64,000 nucleotides of DNA, taken from NCBI GenBank assembly GCA_949132985.1, contig CASCGD010000001.1, forward strand, positions 28,701 through 92,700. The letters run 5' to 3'. The notes under the pieces are model-generated. The model searched no databases. It was given only the letters and a program-made list of their open reading frames with translations, and was not told the origin of the DNA. The DNA is from an uncultured Lachnospiraceae bacterium (lineage in GTDB: Bacteria; Bacillota; Clostridia; Lachnospirales; Lachnospiraceae). Numbering within the stretch: the stretch's first letter is position 1; each line of letters opens with the position of its first letter. The translations under genes and the position numbers were made by a program. Positions 25,354 through 33,404 of the stretch are shown here, piece after piece.

Positions 25354-27933
25354 TTATCCTAATAAACCGGCTAACTGTGAGGACTGGCTCTGCAGGGTAG
25401 CCAGCGCTTTTTCCATCGCCGCAAATTTCTTATAGTAGCTGTCCTCGATTTCGGCAACCTTCTTTTCCCACTTGGAGATTGTAGTCGTGTAATCGCTGTA
25501 CTCCTTTGCCATCTCCTTGTCATTGTAGAAGTTTCCGTAAGTACGCATCTGCGTACTGGTCATCTTCTTGCCCAGGTCAATGGATATATCATCCGACAGG
25601 AACTGGAAGAAGGTAATGACATCATCCGGATTCTCCATAATCGCCGTCATCAGCTTATCGGTATTTCCTGATACGGAATCATCATCCATATCCCCGTCGA
25701 TGTGGTATGCATTGTGCTCATTCTTCTCTGCATTCAGGATGCCCAGCGTCTTGATACCAAAGGATGATAAAGAATATTTCTTTCCGTTGATCTCATAGCT
25801 TTTCGACATCGCGGTCGTCAGAGTGCTCATAAGTGCACTCAGCGTGCCGTCACGGCGTAAGATTCCGCTCTTACCCTTTTCCTCCCACTTCTCGATCTGT
25901 GACTCGGTCATGGCCTCCCGTTCCTCGTCCGTCAGAGGTTCATACTCGCTCGTCTTCTCCGAGTTGTAGGACCCGGTCATCAGGTTGATAAGGTTGTTGT
26001 ACTCACCAAGAAAATCCTTGATCTTATCGTAAATCGCCTGATTGTCGGTCGCTGTGGTGATGGTGATTGCAGAACTGTCCAGTTCTGCCTGCGCCGCTTT
26101 CCGTTCCGCCTCGCTCAGACTCATATCCTTGCTTCGATTCACGGCATCCTCCGTGGTCGTGGTCGCAAGTGCGGTAATCGTTAAGCCATTGACATTAAAT
26201 GTGTTGCTGTCGGACGTATACTGTGCGCCGTTTAAGTAAATGGTTGCATCCTGGCCGTCAACGCGAACAGCACCCTCACTGTAATCGCCTCCGCCTGCGG
26301 TTAAGGACTCCACCGCGAATTTGAGGTCATCCGCAAGTCCCGCCACAATGTCGGCCGGTGTGCTGCCTGCACCCGCAGCGACCGCGTTCGCATACTCTCT
26401 CGCATAGGACGCGAGCAGTGCGTGATCCTCCACAAACTCCTGCGCCCGCTCTTGCTCGCCGCTGACCTTCGTCTGAGCATCCTCAATATCAGTCGCAGAC
26501 ATACCGTGATTGTCAATCTGGTCTTTCAAATAACTTAAGCTGCGCCAATTATGCGTTGCGCCAGTCTCGTCTGTGTAACGCCTGCTCTCTTCGAGCTCCT
26601 GCTGTGCCTGCGCATCTGCGTCTGCCTGACTCATTCCATCCGCTACCAACGCAGCGGCGCGGTCAACCAAAAACTTATTGTCGGCATCCTCCTCTGCCTT
26701 CACTGCTGCCTCAAAACCGGCCTTCGTCGTGAGTGCATTCCGGTACTCTGTTATCTTTTCCGCATCGATACCCTGGTCTTTCAGATATTCGTCGGCGGTA
26801 GACGCGTCTGTGACAGTATTCCCGGCAGCATCCTTGAACACTGGTATGGTTTTTGTCTCCATAACAGGATCCCCGTTTGCGTCTACCTTCGGATTGCCAT
26901 TCTCATCCTTTGCCTGTACCGTTTCCTGCCTTGTATCAAAATAATATGGTGTACTGCCGCCGTCAGCCGTGTAATAGGTTTTTCCGTTACTGTCAGGAGT
27001 GGCGCTGCGCGTATAGATCCTGCCGTCCGCCCCGACAAATTTCGAGCCATCCTCCAGCAGCTCTTTTTGCTGTGCGGTATAAGAGCTGTTATTGATCGTA
27101 TCCAGCGCTTTTTTATAGTCAGCCGCTTTCTGTAAATAGCTCTGTGCGCCATTCGCCTCGGAAATCAGCGCAGAGGACTTGTTGTACTGCTGCACCTGAG
27201 CTTCCAGCCATGCGCCGATGCCGGTCATGTCCGTGGCTCCGGTCGCCGCTTTGTATTCCTCGTAAATATCGTTGTACTGATTGTACAACGCCGTCGTAGA
27301 CGAAGACTCGGTGTAAAGTCCGAGCTGCTTTAACGCTTCCCGGCCGTCCGCATCCATTGCCGCCAGCGTAAAGTCGCTTGCCGCGCCGCTCTTCTTGGAG
27401 CTGATGTAGATGCGCTGGTTCGTCTCGTCAAAGCTGGCCGTCACTCCCGCGCTGCTGAATCTGCTGAGCGCATCATTAATCGTCATGCTGCCGTCCAGCT
27501 GAATCTCTTTGCCGTTTAAGTTTACCTTTCCGGTTCCGGTATATCCCAAAGTAGCAAGCGTCGTATCCTTTGACACAGCCTTGCCATTCTTGCTCAGCTT
27601 TGCGCCGGTCAGATATCCGGCCTTTGCGAGCGATGTAATATTCAGGCTCTGACTGCCGTTGACCGCGTTATTTCCGGCCGTCACCGTTACCTTTGTGCTG
27701 TTGGACACAGATGTTTTCTTTATCTGATAATTTTTAGAAAAGCGCATCTGATCCAAGCTGCTGCGGAAGCTGTAGGTTTTTGCGCTCAGAGACTTCCACG
27801 CGTCCTGCTTCCACGTCAGCTTCGTCTGAGCCTTTACATATTTATCTGTCTTTTTCCGGTACGCACTCACCAACTCGGAAACGAGCGCTTCGGTGTCTAA
27901 TCCGGAATTCATTCCTGTTATTCTAATGGGCAT
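25354..27933 (-). CDS. fliD: Flagellar cap protein FliD (unusually long)
   Basis: The protein begins MPIRITGMNSGLDTEALVSE, the FliD signature, then LTWKQDAWKSLSAKTYSFRS, and SLNITSLAKAGYLTGAKL in the D1 region. The C-terminus (IDLGKKMTSTQMRTYGNFYN, then LATLQSQSSQLAGLLG) is also typical. At 859 residues it is much longer than the usual 450-550; the extra material lies at about residues 215-560, a helical, acidic region rich in A, E, D and Q (FEAAVKAEEDADNKF). FliD caps the growing filament and guides flagellin folding. It follows flaG by 26 bases. Confidence 0.95.
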   Translation of the reverse strand: MPIRITGMNSGLDTEALVSELVSAYRKKTDKYVKAQTKLTWKQDAWKSLSAKTYSFRSSLDQMRFSKNYQIKKTSVSNSTKVTVTAGNNAVNGSQSLNITSLAKAGYLTGAKLSKNGKAVSKDTTLATLGYTGTGKVNLNGKEIQLDGSMTINDALSRFSSAGVTASFDETNQRIYISSKKSGAASDFTLAAMDADGREALKQLGLYTESSSTTALYNQYNDIYEEYKAATGATDMTGIGAWLEAQVQQYNKSSALISEANGAQSYLQKAADYKKALDTINNSSYTAQQKELLEDGSKFVGADGRIYTRSATPDSNGKTYYTADGGSTPYYFDTRQETVQAKDENGNPKVDANGDPVMETKTIPVFKDAAGNTVTDASTADEYLKDQGIDAEKITEYRNALTTKAGFEAAVKAEEDADNKFLVDRAAALVADGMSQADADAQAQQELEESRRYTDETGATHNWRSLSYLKDQIDNHGMSATDIEDAQTKVSGEQERAQEFVEDHALLASYAREYANAVAAGAGSTPADIVAGLADDLKFAVESLTAGGGDYSEGAVRVDGQDATIYLNGAQYTSDSNTFNVNGLTITALATTTTEDAVNRSKDMSLSEAERKAAQAELDSSAITITTATDNQAIYDKIKDFLGEYNNLINLMTGSYNSEKTSEYEPLTDEEREAMTESQIEKWEEKGKSGILRRDGTLSALMSTLTTAMSKSYEINGKKYSLSSFGIKTLGILNAEKNEHNAYHIDGDMDDDSVSGNTDKLMTAIMENPDDVITFFQFLSDDISIDLGKKMTSTQMRTYGNFYNDKEMAKEYSDYTTTISKWEKKVAEIEDSYYKKFAAMEKALATLQSQSSQLAGLLG

Positions 27934-27959
27934 TGTGATTACCTCCTCAAATATTTGAA

Positions 27960-28370
27960 TTAACGTTTCTCATCAACCATAAGTCCTGCCATCTCCCACA
28001 CCTTCTGAATCATATCCAGTGTCTTTTCCGCAGGATATTCCTTTTTGATTTCCTTCGTGTCCTTGTCCATAATCTTGATCGTGACACGATTGGTTCCCTC
28101 ATGATAACCAAAGATAGCCTCTGTATTCGACGACTGGCGGTTGATTTCCTCGACCGCTTTCTTTAAAGACCTGTCGGACGCCTTGTCAGGCGTGACAACT
28201 TTATCCTTCCGTCTCCCGTCTCCTGTCTCATTTGCAGCCTGCTTTACTGCCGCTGCCTGTTCCTCCGCGGGCTGTATGATTTCCACTGCCTTTGGAGTCG
28301 CTACCTTCTCGGCTGCCAACGCACTTCCTTGATATGTCGCAGCCGCATTCTGAATTGATTCCATAGTCAT
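27960..28370 (-). CDS. flaG: FlaG family protein
   Basis: The C-terminal half (SLKKAVEEINRQ, IFGYHEGTNRVTIKIMDKDT, KEIKKEYPAEKTLDMIQKVW) is the FlaG domain; the first 60 residues are a low-complexity, alanine-rich leader. FlaG influences filament length, and flaG-fliD-fliS is a standard order. The ATG at 28370 has GGAGG at 8 bases; a GTG three codons earlier would overlap the ribosome binding site. A sigma-28 promoter lies about 110 bases upstream, so this is the first gene of flaG-fliD-fliS-fliT. Confidence 0.9.
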   Translation of the reverse strand: MTMESIQNAAATYQGSALAAEKVATPKAVEIIQPAEEQAAAVKQAANETGDGRRKDKVVTPDKASDRSLKKAVEEINRQSSNTEAIFGYHEGTNRVTIKIMDKDTKEIKKEYPAEKTLDMIQKVWEMAGLMVDEKR

Positions 28371-28478
28371 AGCTGTCACCTCCGTGTGATCCTGTCAATA
28401 GTTACACTCGCCTTTCCGGTACAGGCTAAACAGCAGACCTGGCCATCATCTGCTGCTTTGGTTGGGTTGCTATTTTTT

Positions 28479-28505
28479 ATATCGGCACAGAACCCGTAAA
28501 CTTTA
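28479..28505 (-). promoter_or_regulatory. Sigma-28 promoter for flaG-fliD-fliS-fliT
   Basis: On the minus strand TAAAGTTT (28498-28505), 11 bases, then GCCGATAT (28479-28486): seven to eight matches in each half, the best flagellar sigma site in the window. It starts 20 bases after the csrA stop, and I see no terminator between, so csrA transcripts may also run into flaG. Confidence 0.93.
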
Positions 28506-28524
28506 TAGCTTCGAAATTAAGTTC

Positions 28525-28740
28525 TTATATCAATTTCTTAAGGGCCGCCAGATTCTCAACGCTGGCCGCCGCCTCATTCTCCTTCTGAATCTGGAGGTAA
28601 ACCTCCTTGCGGTAAACCGGCACCTGTTTTGGGGCCTTGATCCCAAGCTTCACCTGATCGCCGCGAATCTCCAATACCGTAACTTCGATATCATTGTTCA
28701 GCACAAGTGCCTCTCCCTTTTTTCTTGTCAATGCTAACAT
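28525..28740 (-). CDS. csrA: Translational regulator CsrA
   Basis: The 71-residue protein reads MLALTRKKGEALVLNNDIEV, then VTVLEIRGDQVKLGIKAPKQ and VPVYRKEVY, the full CsrA core with the RNA-binding first and last strands. CsrA dimers bind GGA motifs and block translation. Its ATG overlaps the fliW stop (ATG/TAG offset, 7 shared bases), and its ribosome site GGAAGGAG lies in the fliW coding end, so the two are translationally coupled. The flagellin leaders here carry likely targets. Confidence 0.97.
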   Translation of the reverse strand: MLALTRKKGEALVLNNDIEVTVLEIRGDQVKLGIKAPKQVPVYRKEVYLQIQKENEAAASVENLAALKKLI

Positions 28741-29192
28741 TCAATGCTCTCCTTCCGCTTCCTGAGGGTCTCGTAGATCGGATGCTTTACCTCATATTCA
28801 TCCTCCACAATTAGCTGTACGGCGCGGTTATTCTCCATATTAATGACAATAGGCGCCTTTAAGTTTGCAGTCATTTTCTCGATTTTTGCAGGAACCGTAA
28901 TCGTCACCAGCGAATAGGTATTCTCCTCCTTCAGACCTCCCAGCGGGAGAAGATGCTCGTCATCCACCACCGGATTATAGCCTTTCACCACCAGATGCGG
29001 CTCCACCACAGGCATGGCAAACTGCGGTTCCTCCATCGACTGCAGCCACATGATGGCAGCCTCCTCGTTCTCCTCATCGCGGATGAGCACGAACTTCTTC
29101 ATGTACGGAAAGCCGATAATCCCGTCGGGAAATACGATCAGCTTTTCGTCCTCTATCGTAACTGTTCCAAATAATCTGGTCTCAATCGTCAT
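28734..29192 (-). CDS. fliW: Flagellar assembly factor FliW
   Basis: The 152-residue protein has the FliW core FPDGIIGFPYMKKFVLIRDE, then PLGGLKEENTYSLVTITVPA and MTANLKAPIVINMENNRAVQ. FliW binds CsrA and flagellin: free flagellin titrates FliW and releases CsrA to stop further synthesis. The ATG follows AAAGGAGA directly behind a hairpin. It is followed by overlapping csrA in the conserved pair. Confidence 0.97.
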   Translation of the reverse strand: MTIETRLFGTVTIEDEKLIVFPDGIIGFPYMKKFVLIRDEENEEAAIMWLQSMEEPQFAMPVVEPHLVVKGYNPVVDDEHLLPLGGLKEENTYSLVTITVPAKIEKMTANLKAPIVINMENNRAVQLIVEDEYEVKHPIYETLRKRKESIEC

Positions 29193-29210
29193 GATCTATG
29201 ATTCTCCTTT

Positions 29211-29237
29211 TGCAAAACGAGGGGCAAAACGCCCCTC
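29211..29237 (-). terminator. Strong hairpin between flgL and fliW (attenuator or partial terminator)
   Basis: GAGGGGC-AAAAC-GCCCCTC (29219-29237) is followed on the minus strand by GTTTTGC. The T run is short, so it may only partly terminate, leaving fliW-csrA at a lower level than flgM-flgN-flgK-flgL. The fliW ribosome site begins immediately after. Confidence 0.6.
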
Positions 29238-29292
29238 TTCAAACTTTTACAGCTATTTATAACCTTCACTGGAATTTGCGAAGTATACTTGA

Positions 29293-29347
29293 GAAAATGC
29301 TTCGCATTTTCCCTCGTTAGCATATCAGAAACATTCTGCTTCTGATA
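29293..29347 (-). other. Two further stem-loops behind flgL
   Basis: GAAAATGC-TTC-GCATTTTC (about 29293-29311) and TATCAGAA/TTCTGATA (29323-29330 with 29340-29347) follow the flgL stop within 60 bases. Together with 29211-29237 they form three hairpins in 140 bases. They may stabilise the flgL transcript end; no T run supports termination. Confidence 0.5.
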
Positions 29348-29354
29348 TACTACA

Positions 29355-31517
29355 TTACAGGTAATCTAACAGCGACATATCATCGATCTTTCCCGCTGCC
29401 TGCAGGGAAGCCTGAAACGCAGTAAACGCAGAAGTATAATCGATCGTTACGTCGGAAAGCTCTTCGTCCTCGTTGTTGGATTTCAGCTCCGTAAACGTGG
29501 TCTTCTGGCTGCTCATGCGGTTTTCCGCAAGTGCAAGCTGATCTCCGCGGCTTCCGAGATCCGTAATAGCAAGATTAACCTTTCCCAGATAACCCTCAAA
29601 ATGACTGACCTGGCTGCCAAATACCTTCTGTAAATGATCGTCCAGATATGACATCTGCTTTTTCGCCTTTTCCAGACAGTCATTCAGATAATTCTGCTGA
29701 TCTTTTCCCGGATAGTCGCCGGACTTCATCATCGCTTCGATATTGGCCACAGTCGTGTGCGCGTCAATCGTCTCCTGCACGATATTCGTCAGCTCCGCCA
29801 GATCGCGGAAGCAGTCGGCGTTCGCCACGTCGCGGATCTGCGTGTTAATCTTCATGTCCTGGTTGGCGGAAATCGCATAGTTAATATCCTGTGCGATCCA
29901 GTTGCCGTCCGCATCATAATTCGTATACGTAATCCAGTTCGCCGGACTGGAGTCAGACTTGTTTGTACAGTTAAAATACATTTCCGGGCGTGTCTCACCC
30001 TTGGCAAAACCATTCTTCTCGTAATTAACCTCAAAGCTCGCATACTCCGACGTGAAATTCTGCGCAAGATTCTTGCCAATCACCAACTCACCGGAGTCGG
30101 GAAGGTAGATGATAGTATCCTTATACTTTTCTCCAACTACATCCGGGTTCGCCGCAAGATCGGATAAATACTTCTCAAATTGCTGAGAAGTCATCGACTC
30201 AACCTGCAAATTGGTGGTCAGATTCTTATCGTTTGTCGTAACCGTATAAGCGCCTCCGTTGGCAGTCGCTGACATTAAAACACCAGTGGGCGGGGTAGCA
30301 GTACCGTCATAATCGTTGCCTCTTACCTCAATGACATTTCCTCCCTGCATGTTTGAATTAATCGTGTTTCCCTGTGCATCTGTGATATCAGATACCGCTC
30401 CGCCGGCGCAGGTATAACTCACTTTATTTCCCTGTGCATCGATGATAAAGCCTCCGGTAACATCGCCGTTGCCATCCAGCATCTCATGCGTCGTAAAGAC
30501 CATATTTCCTTTTTCATCACTGTAGGTTGAAATCCTTGTACTGACGCCATTGAGTGTCGTCGTCCTCGCCGATATTTTAAGATCCGTATTATCTGTGCTC
30601 AGGGTTCCGTCATTGGCGATTTTCATCGTATAGCCGTTCATCTCCTCAAACGTGGCACCCGTCATCTGTCCGTTGCTGTCCGCCTGATAGGTGAACGCAC
30701 TGTCCTTCTGCAGGGTCCTCCACTGAAAACTCTGCGTAGTCGCCGGATTCACGGGCGGATTCGCCGTCAGATTCGTCGTATCCGTCGTAATTGTCACATT
30801 ACCATTTGTCGTTGCATTCGATGCACTAGAACTGGTATCCACCGCATAATTGTAGGAAAGACTGCTCATATTGCTCAGCTTGCCATAGGAAAGACGCATC
30901 CGCTTCAAAATCTCCTCCGCGGGTGTGCCCCATTTATTATTCGCCGGATCATTTACCTCTGCGATCGTCGGCGTGTCAAGCTTATTTGCATAGTAGGTAT
31001 ACGTCTCGATCTTTTTATAATCCAGGCTCTCCGTGATCGCATATTTCGCCAGTGCCGCCTCACTTGCGTTTGTGAAGCTCACAGTAGAATTTGTCTTATA
31101 GCCGCTGAACACCGTCCGCTCCGCGTAATCCGCGTTCGCCTCCGCATAGAGCTGGTTGCTGAGACCCTTAAGCTGTGTTAAAATTGTCTGCCGGTCTTCC
31201 TCGGTCAAAGTATCCGTCGAACCATTAACACAGAGACGATATGCATCGGTAAAAACATCCTTCATGTTTGTCAGCGCAGTCTCCGTTACATCCATCCATG
31301 CATTCGCATCTTTGATATTATTTCCGTAATACTGGTTGATCTGAGTCAGCGTCGCGGAAAGACGTAAAGACTTAATCGCAATCAGCGGGTTATCCGACGG
31401 CTTCGTAATCTTTTTCTGAGTAGACATCTGCGTATTCAGACGGTCTACGGATACTTTATTATTATTGATATTTAACTTCGTGGTATTCATCATCATACCA
31501 TTTGTAATTCGCATCAT
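29355..31517 (-). CDS. flgL: Flagellar hook-filament junction protein FlgL (unusually long)
   Basis: The N-terminus MMRITNGMMMNTTKLNINNN, then KKITKPSDNPLIAIKSLRLS, YYGNNIKDANAWMDVTETAL, is the FlgL/HAP3 flagellin-like helix. The C-terminus (RMSSQKTTFTELKSNNEDEE, TIDYTSAFTAFQASLQAAGK) is also typical. At 720 residues it is more than twice the usual 300; the middle, about residues 150-560, is a large beta-rich insertion full of T, N, G and D, with DGNGDVTGGFIIDAQGNKV-like repeats. FlgL links FlgK to the filament. An ATG three bases downstream is a second possible start. Confidence 0.93.
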   Translation of the reverse strand: MMRITNGMMMNTTKLNINNNKVSVDRLNTQMSTQKKITKPSDNPLIAIKSLRLSATLTQINQYYGNNIKDANAWMDVTETALTNMKDVFTDAYRLCVNGSTDTLTEEDRQTILTQLKGLSNQLYAEANADYAERTVFSGYKTNSTVSFTNASEAALAKYAITESLDYKKIETYTYYANKLDTPTIAEVNDPANNKWGTPAEEILKRMRLSYGKLSNMSSLSYNYAVDTSSSASNATTNGNVTITTDTTNLTANPPVNPATTQSFQWRTLQKDSAFTYQADSNGQMTGATFEEMNGYTMKIANDGTLSTDNTDLKISARTTTLNGVSTRISTYSDEKGNMVFTTHEMLDGNGDVTGGFIIDAQGNKVSYTCAGGAVSDITDAQGNTINSNMQGGNVIEVRGNDYDGTATPPTGVLMSATANGGAYTVTTNDKNLTTNLQVESMTSQQFEKYLSDLAANPDVVGEKYKDTIIYLPDSGELVIGKNLAQNFTSEYASFEVNYEKNGFAKGETRPEMYFNCTNKSDSSPANWITYTNYDADGNWIAQDINYAISANQDMKINTQIRDVANADCFRDLAELTNIVQETIDAHTTVANIEAMMKSGDYPGKDQQNYLNDCLEKAKKQMSYLDDHLQKVFGSQVSHFEGYLGKVNLAITDLGSRGDQLALAENRMSSQKTTFTELKSNNEDEELSDVTIDYTSAFTAFQASLQAAGKIDDMSLLDYL

Positions 31518-31576
31518 AGTATTGTTCCTCCTATTACAGGGTAACGCCCGTTCGCCTCCGCTCCCGGGCAGGTTTC

Positions 31577-33388
31577 CTATACTCCGGTGCTCGTGATCAG
31601 ACGGTCATACATCTCGGACAAAACCTGAACAACCTTTGAACAGAGATTGTAGGCATTCTGAAATTTCACCAGGTCAAGCGCCTCTTCATCCTCGTCAACG
31701 CCGGAAATCGAAGTCCGCTGCTTTTCAACCGTATTCACAATAATCGAGTAGTTGTCACAGAGAAGCTTTGATTCCTCCGCATCCACCGTCACGTCGCCGA
31801 AGATCGTCTGAAGGAACTGCTCGCCGCTGGCACCGCGGTACAACGGCACATCCTTCTGAAGCTTCTGCATCTCCTCCACAAGCGACTGATTGCCCTCGCC
31901 GTTTTCCAGATCCGGCCGGATCGCCGTTGCCAGGAAATTCGGATCCTTCGATGCATCCGCCACCTTAAAATTCGCCGCTGTCAACTGGTAGTAGCTGTTG
32001 GAATTGGATCGCAGCGTCGCGGCACCTGCCTCCGAAAAATCAAGCTCGTGGCCCAGTTTATCTTCCGCCACAAAAAACGATCCCATCGGATTATTATTTA
32101 AATCAACACCCTTGTGCTGAATATCGTTAAATGCTTTTGCAAAGTTTCGTATAAACTCGTTCATCTGTGACTGATAGTAAGGAATACCCTTGAAATCAAT
32201 CGACGTTCCGACGGCCGCCGACTGTCCTGCCATGGATGCGAGTCCCGTAATATCCGAGCTGATTGTAAAGGAAAATCTTGTCTCGCCGCTGGGGTCCGTC
32301 GTCATTGTAAAGGAGGAATACTCATATTCCCGATTGCCAATCGTAATCACACCCTCGTTTGGCAGACTCAATCCCACCTCAGACTGGATGTTTGTCTTTG
32401 TAATCACTACCTGCCTGCCCGAGGTACTCTCAACTTTTCCGCTGAAATTGTTATGGTTGTTGCCGTCACGAAGCTCCATCAACGCCTTTAAGCTTCCGGT
32501 AGCCATGGAGCTGGTTGCGCCAAAATCAGAGAGCGTATCCGCCCAGCGGATATCATAAAGCCCCTCCGCATCGTTCTGATTATCCTTGTACTCCCTGGCA
32601 ACACACTCCAGCTGACGGTAGTGATCGCCGTCCACCAGCTCCAGCCCGTTTACCTTTACGGAATAATTTGTCGCTCCGGTGTACATTTCGGGATAGTTGC
32701 TGTTGACAACCTTCGTCTCCTGAACCTCCACAGCCACGATCGTAGAGAGCTGGTCAACGAGCAGCGCCCGCTGGTCACGCATATCATTCGCAAACGCGCC
32801 GTTGATCTCCACATCGTTGATCTGCTCGTTTAAGAGCGCGATCTTCTGCGCGATAGAATTCACCGCATCCACTGTCGTCTTGACCTGCTCGTTTAAATCC
32901 TCCTGGATTTTAAGAAGACCGTCCGACATTGTATTAAAATAGCTGCACAGCTTTCTCGCCCCACTGATAAACTGGTTGCGGACGGATGTATCTGCAGGCG
33001 AATCCCGAAGATCATCCATGTAACTAAAGAAATCTCCATAGATTGTCGAAAAGCCTTTGATCGTACTGTCATCCTGGAAATATGTCTGGAGCTGGTCCAT
33101 ATACTTTACCTTCTCATCATATTCTCCCTGGTAGCCGCTGTACTGCCAGAATTTATTGTCATAATATTCACTTCTGACCTGTGTAACGCTGGTTGCCGAC
33201 ACACCGGCGCTTAAGGTTCCATACTCCGTGTAGCTGCGAAGCGCATTGTTCGGCTTCATGTTCGTGATCTGCTTTGTATAGCCAAGCGTATCTACATTTG
33301 AAATATTATTTGCCACCGTATTCGCAGACGCCTGATAGGCACGTAATCCGGAGGTCGCGATTGATAATCCGAAAAATTGACTGGCCAT
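31577..33388 (-). CDS. Flagellar hook-associated protein FlgK, second paralogue
   Basis: The 603-residue protein starts MASQFFGLSIATSGLRAYQA, with SANTVANNISNVDTLGYTKQ (the flagellar rod/hook family N-terminal motif) and ends in DLVKFQNAYNLCSKVVQVLS, a FlgK-type C-terminal D0 helix. HAP1 proteins form the first junction ring on the hook. A second, longer FlgK-like protein is encoded just before it (33405-35378, 16 bases away). The motif NISNVDT here and NLANVNT in the other show the two are separate paralogues, not a split gene. Which is the true FlgK is not certain. Confidence 0.9.
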   Translation of the reverse strand: MASQFFGLSIATSGLRAYQASANTVANNISNVDTLGYTKQITNMKPNNALRSYTEYGTLSAGVSATSVTQVRSEYYDNKFWQYSGYQGEYDEKVKYMDQLQTYFQDDSTIKGFSTIYGDFFSYMDDLRDSPADTSVRNQFISGARKLCSYFNTMSDGLLKIQEDLNEQVKTTVDAVNSIAQKIALLNEQINDVEINGAFANDMRDQRALLVDQLSTIVAVEVQETKVVNSNYPEMYTGATNYSVKVNGLELVDGDHYRQLECVAREYKDNQNDAEGLYDIRWADTLSDFGATSSMATGSLKALMELRDGNNHNNFSGKVESTSGRQVVITKTNIQSEVGLSLPNEGVITIGNREYEYSSFTMTTDPSGETRFSFTISSDITGLASMAGQSAAVGTSIDFKGIPYYQSQMNEFIRNFAKAFNDIQHKGVDLNNNPMGSFFVAEDKLGHELDFSEAGAATLRSNSNSYYQLTAANFKVADASKDPNFLATAIRPDLENGEGNQSLVEEMQKLQKDVPLYRGASGEQFLQTIFGDVTVDAEESKLLCDNYSIIVNTVEKQRTSISGVDEDEEALDLVKFQNAYNLCSKVVQVLSEMYDRLITSTGV

Positions 33389-33404
33389 AGTTTTTCCCTC
33401 CTTT

